Shown here in pieces: positions 7,620 through 14,462 of a stretch of 64,000 nucleotides of DNA. The stretch covers positions 874,864-938,863 of the forward strand of contig NZ_CP019333.1 of NCBI RefSeq assembly GCF_002163875.1. The letters are read 5' to 3'. The DNA comes from Gilvibacter sp. SZ-19 (lineage in GTDB: Bacteria > Bacteroidota > Bacteroidia > Flavobacteriales > Flavobacteriaceae). The notes under the pieces were generated by a model. It did no database searches. It saw only the letters and a list, made by a program, of their open reading frames with translations, and was not told where the DNA came from. The translations under genes were made by a program, and so were the position numbers. Each line of letters begins with the position of its first letter. Positions within the stretch are counted from its first letter, which is position 1.

Positions 7620-8585
7620 ATGAACACTTTTTACAACATTCCGGTTATAAAACAACTCGACCTAGAAAGTTTTGAAGCCAATAGCCTGAGTTATCGCTGG
7701 CTGCAAATCGTGTCTAACGGAATAGGCCAACCCATATTCATTCCCGTAATGATCGCCAAAGGAAAAGAAGAGGGGCCAACCCTTGGACTAACGGCGGTTG
7801 TTCACGGTAACGAGCTCAATGGAATGTCGGTTATTCAGAAGGTTTTTGCCGAGCTAGACTTGGATAAACTATCTGGGACTTTAGTTGGGGTTCCTGTTAT
7901 GAACATACCTTCGATACTGCTCAACGAGCGCCGTTTTCTGGACGGTGCAGATCTAAACCGTATCATGCCCGGAAAGAAAGACGGGAACCGTTCTCAAGTT
8001 TATGCCCACCGGATAGTAAATCGGATCGTAAAGCATTTCGATTATATGCTAGATCTGCACACGGCGAGCTTTGGGCGCATCAACTCCTTTTATGTTCGGG
8101 CCGACCTCTCTTCTAAGATTGCATATCAGTTGGCTTGTATACAGAATCCGCAGATCATTCTCAATGCACCGCCCAAAGATGGAACCCTTCGTGGCGCTGC
8201 CGCAGACTACGGTATAGATGCCATAACGGTAGAGGTTGGCGACCCAGATCGATTTCAAAAAGGCATGATCCGTTCCGGACTTTCTGGGGTGTTCAACACC
8301 ATGGCCTATTTGGGAATGTACGAAACCAAAATTGAGCAAGAAGAGGAGAAGCCGATCATCTGTAAACGATCTTATTGGATCTACTGTGATAAAGGAGGTA
8401 TTGTGCAGGTGCATACCAAGCTGACCCAAAAACTCAAAAAAGGCGATCACATTGCTACCGTGCGCAATGTTTTTGGCGAAGTGGTCAAAGAATATTACGC
8501 CCCAGAAAAAGGTGTGGTCATAGGTCAAAGTGTGAATCCAGTAGGACAGACCGGGAGTCGTCTGATCCATTTAGGCATTGTATAG
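7620..8585 (+). CDS. Succinylglutamate desuccinylase / aspartoacylase family zinc hydrolase
   Basis: Zinc carboxypeptidase-fold (M14 clan) deacylase: zinc ligands in VHGNELNGMSV (His and Glu, residues ~60-64) and DLHTASFGR (His near 142), a catalytic Glu in ITVEVGDPDRF near 203, and a C-terminal beta domain (residues ~250-320) as in AstE/AspA proteins. These enzymes remove acyl groups from amino acids or related amines. At 321 residues it is normal length. It starts on the base after the TAG of the ATP-grasp gene, so the two are co-translated. The two may form and cleave the same amide bond. A strong terminator follows, ending the cluster. Confidence 0.82.
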   Translation: MNTFYNIPVIKQLDLESFEANSLSYRWLQIVSNGIGQPIFIPVMIAKGKEEGPTLGLTAVVHGNELNGMSVIQKVFAELDLDKLSGTLVGVPVMNIPSILLNERRFLDGADLNRIMPGKKDGNRSQVYAHRIVNRIVKHFDYMLDLHTASFGRINSFYVRADLSSKIAYQLACIQNPQIILNAPPKDGTLRGAAADYGIDAITVEVGDPDRFQKGMIRSGLSGVFNTMAYLGMYETKIEQEEEKPIICKRSYWIYCDKGGIVQVHTKLTQKLKKGDHIATVRNVFGEVVKEYYAPEKGVVIGQSVNPVGQTGSRLIHLGIV

Positions 8586-8614
8586 GGCTGTTAGGAGATC
8601 GAATTGACCGGTAG

Positions 8615-8656
8615 AAACGCTCAGATTCAAAAAAGTTGAATTTTGAGCGTTTTTTC
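8615..8656 (+). terminator. Terminator closing the polyamine cluster
   Basis: AAACGCTCA (8615-8623) pairs with TGAGCGTTT (8644-8652), with an inner ATTCAA/TTGAAT stem, followed by a T-run. Confidence 0.88.
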
Positions 8657-8733
8657 GTTAAAAACAACCCAAAATTGGCCATTTTCTTGCTTTTTTGATC
8701 GATTTTTTTATGTTTTTATTAAAATCCGATTGA

Positions 8734-9600
8734 ATGAGACAACTCAAAATTACCAAGCAAGTCACCTTAAGAGACTCCAAAGCAGTAACCGCCTATTTGA
8801 ATGAAGTAAGTAAGATCCCTTTGATCACAGCAGAAGAAGAAGTCGAGTTGGCACACCGCATTAAAGCAGGAGACCAACAAGCACTCGATAAGCTGGTAAG
8901 ATCTAATTTGCGCTTTGTAGTATCTGTTGCAAAACAGTACCAAGGACAAGGAATGAATCTCTCGGACCTGATCAACGAAGGAAACCTCGGCCTTGTTAAG
9001 GCCGCCAAGCGCTTTGACGAAACTCGTGGGTTCAAATTCATTTCATACGCAGTTTGGTGGATCAGACAATCTATTATCAGTGCCATTTCCAACCAAGGTC
9101 GAATGATCCGATTGCCATCGAACAAGATCGGGGCTCTAAAAAAGATCTATCGGGCATATTCTCACCTTGAGCAAGCTCATGAACGTCCGCCAACAGCGCA
9201 AGAAATTGCCAATGAGATAGACATGAATGTTGCCGATGTTAAACTCAGCATGAAAAATTCAGGGCGACACCTCTCTATGGACGCTCCAATAAAAGATGGC
9301 GAGACCACAGATCGCTATGCACTTACTAAATCTAAAGACACTTTAAAACCAGACGAGTCATTAATGCAAGAAGCTTTGCAGACCGACTTAGAGATGGTCT
9401 TAGACGAATTACCCGGGCGCCAGAGCGACATCCTTAAAATGTATTTCGGAATCGGTAATAACCGCGCCACAAGCATGGGTGAGATCGGTGAGATCTTTGG
9501 AATTACTCGCGAGCGTGTGAGACAAATAAAGGATCGAGCTATCCGCAATTTGCGTCGCAAACCAAGCACAAAAGCAGTTTTACAAAGCTATCTCGGTTAA
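8734..9600 (+). CDS. rpoD: Primary RNA polymerase sigma factor (RpoD/SigA family)
   Basis: Region 1.2 (SKAVTAYLNEVSKIPLIT), region 2 with the core-binding and -10 recognition stretch RFVVSVAKQYQ...GLVKAAKRFDET and YAVWWIRQSI, region 3 (IRLPSNKIG to SMDAPI) and region 4 with the helix-turn-helix ITRERVRQIKDRAIRNLR are all present. At 288 residues it lacks region 1.1 and the non-conserved insert, as expected for Bacteroidota housekeeping sigma factors, which recognise TTTG/TAnnTTTG promoters. Those motifs are seen repeatedly in this window, so this gene and the promoter calls support each other. Confidence 0.95.
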   Translation: MRQLKITKQVTLRDSKAVTAYLNEVSKIPLITAEEEVELAHRIKAGDQQALDKLVRSNLRFVVSVAKQYQGQGMNLSDLINEGNLGLVKAAKRFDETRGFKFISYAVWWIRQSIISAISNQGRMIRLPSNKIGALKKIYRAYSHLEQAHERPPTAQEIANEIDMNVADVKLSMKNSGRHLSMDAPIKDGETTDRYALTKSKDTLKPDESLMQEALQTDLEMVLDELPGRQSDILKMYFGIGNNRATSMGEIGEIFGITRERVRQIKDRAIRNLRRKPSTKAVLQSYLG

Positions 9601-9645
9601 AAACTGAGCGAAAACAAAATTCATATATAAATTCAAAAACAACGC

Positions 9646-9798
9646 ATGATTAAAGAAAACAATGCAACCCCCCTATCCGATGTCAAATCCATTAAAGGCG
9701 CACAAGCAACTGGGCAAGGAGCTCGTGTAGGTCGAAGAAGACCCGCCAAACCTATAGTCAAAACCTTGACCAGGCTTACCAAGTCTGCTATGATTTGA
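9646..9798 (+). CDS. Short basic ORF, 50 aa, downstream of rpoD
   Basis: A 50-codon ORF starts 45 bp after rpoD and ends 22 bp before a clear terminator. The product starts MIKENNATPLSDVKSIK and has a very basic second half (RVGRRRPAKPIVK), like small nucleic-acid-binding or ribosome-associated proteins, but I recognise no family. It explains the otherwise empty stretch between rpoD and the terminator. No strong ribosome-binding site is visible, which is normal in this phylum. Confidence 0.5.
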   Translation: MIKENNATPLSDVKSIKGAQATGQGARVGRRRPAKPIVKTLTRLTKSAMI

Positions 9799-9820
9799 TC
9801 ATCCGCAGAAATTATAAGAA

Positions 9821-9848
9821 AACCCGGCTAATCAAAGCCGGGTTTTTG
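9821..9848 (+). terminator. Terminator of the rpoD transcript
   Basis: AACCCGGCT (9821-9829) and AGCCGGGTT (9836-9844) form nine perfect pairs followed by a T-run. Confidence 0.9.
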
Positions 9849-9917
9849 TTTTGAAGACAGTCTGTAAATTTTAACTATTTTTATTTAGATTTATTTTAAA
9901 TAACGAATTTTGTGGCT

Positions 9918-9925
9918 TACTTTTG
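9918..9925 (+). promoter_or_regulatory. Candidate -7 promoter element
   Basis: TACTTTTG matches TAnnTTTG about 50 bp before the ATG at 9978; no clear -33 element is seen. Confidence 0.4.
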
Positions 9926-9977
9926 TATCGCATTAGAAGCGCAAAAATAGTCTTGCGCTAAAATAAATTTACTGCTT

Positions 9978-10331
9978 ATGTGTCACGCTGTTCAGGTCCT
10001 ATCAAAGAATGTACATGGCGAATTAGCCTACTGTGAAAACTGCAAGAAATTCCAGCTTAGCTTTAACAACCTGTACCTAGAATTTACCGATGAGGAGCTT
10101 TTGAACTTTGACACCTATTTGACCAATATAGATGTAGATTATTGGGATTGTAAATTCGCCAAAAGTGCCAAAAAGAGGGTCATTCCTATCTACACCATGC
10201 AAAAGAACCTTTCCTTGGTCTTTACCAAACAAGAGTTTGATGCTTTGCAAGAACTAGTGCGCTTAAACAAAAAAGAACCGCAAGCTTCACTTACGGTTCT
10301 GGATATAGATTATACGCTTTTACTAAACTAA
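9978..10331 (+). CDS. Conserved hypothetical protein with N-terminal CxxC (117 aa)
   Basis: A cytoplasmic 117-residue protein starting MCHAVQVLSKNVHGELAYCENCKKFQLSFNN. The CENC pair with Cys2 and a nearby His could bind zinc. It resembles a small Bacteroidota-only family of unknown function (possibly DUF6686), but I hold that name loosely. Its 3' end overlaps the convergent cysteine-rich gene by 4 bp. No function can be given. Confidence 0.72.
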   Translation: MCHAVQVLSKNVHGELAYCENCKKFQLSFNNLYLEFTDEELLNFDTYLTNIDVDYWDCKFAKSAKKRVIPIYTMQKNLSLVFTKQEFDALQELVRLNKKEPQASLTVLDIDYTLLLN

Positions 10332-10576
10332 GCGGTCACGTGTTCTGGTGCCCAAGAAGAGCACAATACGCCTGATTTCGCTTGAGCTGGATGCGCACAG
10401 CTAGAATTACCAAACTTGGCACAGGTGTCGCAACCTGCGTCCTTACTCAAGGAGGCTTTGATCTCAAAACGCTCGCAAGTATAATTCTGTCTTACCTGTA
10501 CGCCGTGTACTTTACAATTGTCATTCAGCACCAAATTAGCGCAATTGATACAACTGTTTCCTAAGGATATAGCCAT
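10328..10576 (-). CDS. Cysteine-rich small protein with two Cys4 modules (82 aa)
   Basis: Eight cysteines are arranged as two similar modules: CINC-x8-C-x12-C and CDTC-x6-C-x11-C, an internal duplication consistent with two structural zinc sites or a metal carrier. There is no signal peptide, so it is probably cytoplasmic. Family and partner are unknown to me. It converges on the preceding gene with a 4-bp overlap of the stop codons. Confidence 0.7.
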   Translation of the reverse strand: MAISLGNSCINCANLVLNDNCKVHGVQVRQNYTCERFEIKASLSKDAGCDTCAKFGNSSCAHPAQAKSGVLCSSWAPEHVTA

Positions 10577-10675
10577 CTTTTTTCAGTGTTGATTCACTCA
10601 AATTTACGACTCACCAATCTTAGATTGAATTTAAATAGCTGATTTACTGTTATTTGTGTTTAGACTGATTTAAAA

Positions 10676-12925
10676 TTAGCCCAATATCCTTTCAGAATTA
10701 CCAAAGAACGGTTGATTGTAAAAACGCTCTCCCGTTGCCTTGTAAAGAGCATTGGCCAAAGCTCCAAAGACCGGTGGAAACGGAGGTTCACCCAAACCGG
10801 TAGGATCAATATCGTTATCCACAAAGTGTACCTCAATTTCTTTAGGTGCTTCCTTGTGCCGGATCATCCTATAGGTATTGAAATTGGAATGATCTGGCTT
10901 ACCCTCTGTAAAGGTCATTTGGCCAAACATGGCATTACCAATACCGTCAATAATGGCGCCTTCGGCCATATTTTTAGCCGCATCAGGGTTCACCACTATA
11001 CCGCAATCTACCGCACATACAACGCCATCTACCACAGGCTTCCCTCCTTCCATACTTACATCTAAAATATGTGCAGCGTAGCTGTTGTGACAGAAATAAG
11101 CAGATACACCTCGGCTACCCTGAGCATTGCCCTGCCAATTGGCTTTGTCTCGTACCAATTCTAAGACTCCTGCCAAACGCTGCGGATCGTAATCGTTATT
11201 TTCTCCCACGGGATTTGTCTTAGCACGTGCCAAGAGTTCCAGTCTAAAATCTATAGGGTCTTTGCCAGCCATTTCTGCCACCTCATCTAAAAATGCCTGT
11301 TCAACTCCCGCCATAAAGTTAGAACGCGGAGCTCTAAAGGCTCCAATGGTTATGTTAGAGTTGATCTCCCACTGCTCTGCCAGATAGTTCGGCACAGCTC
11401 CGGCAGGAAAACGGTCTGCAAATAGCGGCGTTTCTGGTACTCCTCCAGCTTTTACGTGAAAAGCTATGAGTTCGTTATTATCGTTTAATGCTGCTCTGTA
11501 AGTGGCCTGATAACTCGGTCTGTATATACCGTTGGTCATGTCGTCTTCTCGGGTGTATACCAATTTAATAGGTAGGCCGACTGCTTTAGAGATGAGTGCA
11601 GCCTCTACCGCATAGTGCCCATAGGCTCTCCGGCCAAATCCGCCACCCATACGCGTAAGTTCAATGTTGACCTCATCAACAGAAACTCCCAAGCGCGAGG
11701 CCACAGTAGCTTCTGTGAGTTCAGGGGCCTGAACCGGCCCAGCTAACTTGATCTGCTCCGCAGTAACATGAGCAAAGAAATTCATGGGTTCCATACAATT
11801 ATGAGCCAAGAACGGACAGGTATAGGTACGCTCCAAGGTCTTAGTTGCCGCTTTAAAGACGGCCTGAAAATCTCCATCTTGACGAACCACGCTTGCTTTT
11901 TTGGCAGCCACCTCACTCATTTTAGCATAGTGCTGCTGCGTGCTCTCCAGTCCTGAAGGCACATTTACTGTGACCTCTGTTCCGAAACGATCCATAGGAT
12001 ATTGATGATCACTTATCGGCTCCCAACTAACATCTAGCTGTTTCTTGGCATTCATTACCTGCCAGGTGGTTTCTCCTACCACGGCCACCACTTGCGGGAA
12101 CGCATTGGTATCGAAAAAGCCGCGTTTAAATCCTTCTGGAAAGGTCTCAATAGCCACCGCATCAATGATACCGGGTAAACTTTTAACCGAAGCTGCATCA
12201 AAAGATTTTAGCTTCATTCCAAAGGCCGGTGGATGCACCAACATAGCAACTTTTACACCCTCGTATTGATAGTCTAAACCAAAAAGAGGTTTACCAGTAA
12301 TGATCTTTTGCGTTTCTACATCACGTCTTGATGTACCAATGATCTTAAAGTCTTTAATGTCTTTAAGAGCCACTTCCTCCGGAACCTCTAAGGTTGCTGC
12401 TAGGGCTACCAATTCTCCGTAGCTCGCTTGTTGACTAGAGCCTTGGTGAATGACCATTCCATCGGCAGTTGTAAGCTCTGCTTGAGAAACATTCCACTTT
12501 TGAGCTGCAGCAGCCAAAAGCATATGTCTTGCCGTGGCTCCAGCCATGCGAAGTCCTTGCCAACGCCGGCGAATACCCTGGCTTCCTCCAGTAAATTGAC
12601 GCCCGAAAATTTCTTTGTTGTAATTTGCTTGTTCTACAATAACATCTTCCCAATTAACGTCGAGCTCATCGGCCACGATCATAGGCATAGCCGTTATGAC
12701 CCCTTGACCAAACTCAGGGTTAGGCGCCATGATAGTCACTATTCCATTATCGCCAATCTTTAAATAGGCATTCATCTCGAACCACTCTTTGGGCATCTCT
12801 ATAGCCGCCATGGTCTCTGCTTGTTCAGGTTTACAAGCGTTGAGAATACTAAAACCTAAAACCAATCCGCCTCCGGCCAATCCGGTCTTCTTAATAAAGG
12901 CTCTTCTGTCTATTGTTGTTTTCAT
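10676..12925 (-). CDS. Molybdopterin-binding subunit of an isoquinoline 1-oxidoreductase-like / xanthine dehydrogenase family enzyme
   Basis: Large catalytic subunit (749 aa) of a molybdenum hydroxylase. The N-terminus DRRAFIKKTGLAGGGLVLGF is a twin-arginine export signal, followed by LNAC, so the protein may be periplasmic and lipid-anchored. Moco-binding signatures include RMGGGFGRRAYGHYAVE near residue 430 and, near the C-terminus, GLGEPPFPPVFGALANA with the glutamate expected to be catalytic in the family. IorB-type enzymes hydroxylate N-heterocycles or oxidise aldehydes; the substrate here is unknown. The gene lies 18 bp downstream of the 2Fe-2S subunit gene, and an AraC regulator precedes both, forming one operon. 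An electron-transfer partner beyond the 2Fe-2S subunit is not in the window. Confidence 0.88.
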   Translation of the reverse strand: MKTTIDRRAFIKKTGLAGGGLVLGFSILNACKPEQAETMAAIEMPKEWFEMNAYLKIGDNGIVTIMAPNPEFGQGVITAMPMIVADELDVNWEDVIVEQANYNKEIFGRQFTGGSQGIRRRWQGLRMAGATARHMLLAAAAQKWNVSQAELTTADGMVIHQGSSQQASYGELVALAATLEVPEEVALKDIKDFKIIGTSRRDVETQKIITGKPLFGLDYQYEGVKVAMLVHPPAFGMKLKSFDAASVKSLPGIIDAVAIETFPEGFKRGFFDTNAFPQVVAVVGETTWQVMNAKKQLDVSWEPISDHQYPMDRFGTEVTVNVPSGLESTQQHYAKMSEVAAKKASVVRQDGDFQAVFKAATKTLERTYTCPFLAHNCMEPMNFFAHVTAEQIKLAGPVQAPELTEATVASRLGVSVDEVNIELTRMGGGFGRRAYGHYAVEAALISKAVGLPIKLVYTREDDMTNGIYRPSYQATYRAALNDNNELIAFHVKAGGVPETPLFADRFPAGAVPNYLAEQWEINSNITIGAFRAPRSNFMAGVEQAFLDEVAEMAGKDPIDFRLELLARAKTNPVGENNDYDPQRLAGVLELVRDKANWQGNAQGSRGVSAYFCHNSYAAHILDVSMEGGKPVVDGVVCAVDCGIVVNPDAAKNMAEGAIIDGIGNAMFGQMTFTEGKPDHSNFNTYRMIRHKEAPKEIEVHFVDNDIDPTGLGEPPFPPVFGALANALYKATGERFYNQPFFGNSERILG

Positions 12926-12943
12926 GATCTTTCGGTTAAAGTA

Positions 12944-13399
12944 TTAACTATTGGCAGCCAACTTAATAGCCTTTTTTATTCTTAGATAGGTACCGCAACG
13001 ACAAATATTACCATTCATAGCCGCATCGATCTCGGAATCTGTTGGCTTCGGATTCTCTTTAAGTAAGGCTGCAGCTGTCATGAGCTGTCCTGCCTGACAG
13101 TATCCGCATTGTGGGACGTCTAACTCCATCCATGCCTGCTGCAGTTTGTGATCGCCATTTTCCGAAAGGCCTTCTATGGTGGTAATGTTCTTACCTTCTA
13201 GCGCCGACACAGGCATGACACAAGCTCGAGTAGCTTGTCCGTCAATATGAACGGTACAGGCTCCACATTGCGCTACTCCGCAACCGTATTTGGTACCAAG
13301 CAATTGCAAATGATCTCTTAAAACCCATAAGAGCGGAGTGTTGGGATCCACTTCGACATTTTTAGCCTGTCCATTGATCTTTAAACTTATAGTTGCCAT
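12944..13399 (-). CDS. (2Fe-2S)-binding subunit of the molybdenum hydroxylase
   Basis: A 151-residue IorA-type electron-transfer subunit carrying two 2Fe-2S clusters. The plant-ferredoxin-type cluster is seen as [17 protein letters not shown] with a fourth Cys in ATRACVMPV; the second, helical cluster as [10 protein letters not shown] and [11 protein letters not shown]. Length and motifs are fully normal. It has no export signal and would travel to the periplasm with the Tat-signal-bearing large subunit. It starts 6 bp after the AraC gene ends. Confidence 0.93.
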   Translation of the reverse strand: MATISLKINGQAKNVEVDPNTPLLWVLRDHLQLLGTKYGCGVAQCGACTVHIDGQATRACVMPVSALEGKNITTIEGLSENGDHKLQQAWMELDVPQCGYCQAGQLMTAAALLKENPKPTDSEIDAAMNGNICRCGTYLRIKKAIKLAANS

Positions 13400-13405
13400 T
13401 GGTCA

Positions 13406-14317
13406 CTAATTTAAATTTCTGAATTCGTTGGGAGACATCCCTGTTTTGTTTTTAAACAGGCGACTAAAGTGCTGCGGATATTTGAATCCGAGCTCATAGG
13501 CCACCTCACTGATACTCTTAGACTGGTCAAAAACCTTCTGTTTGGCCACATCGATGAGTTTATCCTGTATGTAATTCTGAGCAGAAACGCCAGTCTCTTT
13601 CTTGACCAGATCGCCAAAGTAATTGGGCGACAAACACAAGGCTTCTGCAAAATAAGTCACTGAAGGTATTCCATTTTGCACGGTGTTCTCATTGGTAAAA
13701 TACTGTTGTAACAACTGATCAAAGCGCTCTAAGGTAGTATTGTTGACCACATCGCGTGTTAAAAATTGCCGGTCGTAAAATCTCAGACAATAATCGAGCA
13801 GTAACTCCAAATTCGATGTAATAAGTCTCTTACTGTGCTTATCTAAGTTTTGTTCTAGCTCAAATTGAATCTTTTCTAACAAACTCAAGACAATGCGTCG
13901 TTCTTTGGCAGATAGATGCAAGGCCTCATTCACTGCATAAGAGAAATAAGAATAATTTTGGATCTTCTGCCCTAAAGCTGTCCCGAGTAATAGATCTGGG
14001 TGAAACAGCAGTGCATAGCCTTTGGGCTTGTAGTTCTGATCTTTTGTAAAACCTACAGATTGACCAGGCCCAATAAAGACCATGGTGCCTTCGTCATAGT
14101 CATACTCTTTACCTCCGTATTTGAGTTTACACGATTTATGATCCTTTAAGAAAATGGCATAGCAGCCAAATTGGAATCCGTCGTAATTAAAAGTTGCATT
14201 AGGATCAGGCTTAAAATGTTCAAAATCCAAGATCCCGATCAATGGATGCAGAAGCTCGTAATTGCGCAAACCGAAATAATCAGATACCGTATTTACAGGA
14301 TAATAATTCATACTCAA
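13406..14317 (-). CDS. AraC-family transcriptional regulator
   Basis: A 303-residue protein with a cupin-like N-terminal half (DEGTMVFIGPGQSVGF near residue 75) and a C-terminal double helix-turn-helix ending SISEVAYELGFKYPQHFSRLFKNKTG with MSPNEFR, the AraC signature. It is the first gene of the AraC - 2Fe-2S - Moco subunit operon, so it probably controls the molybdenum hydroxylase in response to a small aromatic or aldehyde ligand; that is inference from position. A divergent DUF5916 gene starts 145 bp away, so it may also regulate that. Confidence 0.9.
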   Translation of the reverse strand: MSMNYYPVNTVSDYFGLRNYELLHPLIGILDFEHFKPDPNATFNYDGFQFGCYAIFLKDHKSCKLKYGGKEYDYDEGTMVFIGPGQSVGFTKDQNYKPKGYALLFHPDLLLGTALGQKIQNYSYFSYAVNEALHLSAKERRIVLSLLEKIQFELEQNLDKHSKRLITSNLELLLDYCLRFYDRQFLTRDVVNNTTLERFDQLLQQYFTNENTVQNGIPSVTYFAEALCLSPNYFGDLVKKETGVSAQNYIQDKLIDVAKQKVFDQSKSISEVAYELGFKYPQHFSRLFKNKTGMSPNEFRNLN

Positions 14318-14436
14318 ATTTCTATACCCTTAAAGATAAGCCATTCTCGAATAGATAAAGCACGAACCACAACCAGATGAGTAATAATGGTAGGTGAATC
14401 CGTGAAATCGGTAAATTGCTTGCGGCAGTAAGCCTT

Positions 14437-14444
14437 TATCTTTG
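14437..14444 (+). promoter_or_regulatory. -7 element of promoter for the DUF5916 gene
   Basis: TATCTTTG matches TAnnTTTG, with TTG at 14416-14418 spaced 18 bp upstream. Start of the gene at 14463 implies a very short leader. Confidence 0.6.
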
Positions 14445-14462
14445 ATAAAAATCTAATTAAGG

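Noticed and set aside
8049-8570. 173-codon ORF antisense to the deacylase gene
   Set aside because: It lies entirely within a well-supported gene on the other strand and has no recognisable domain.
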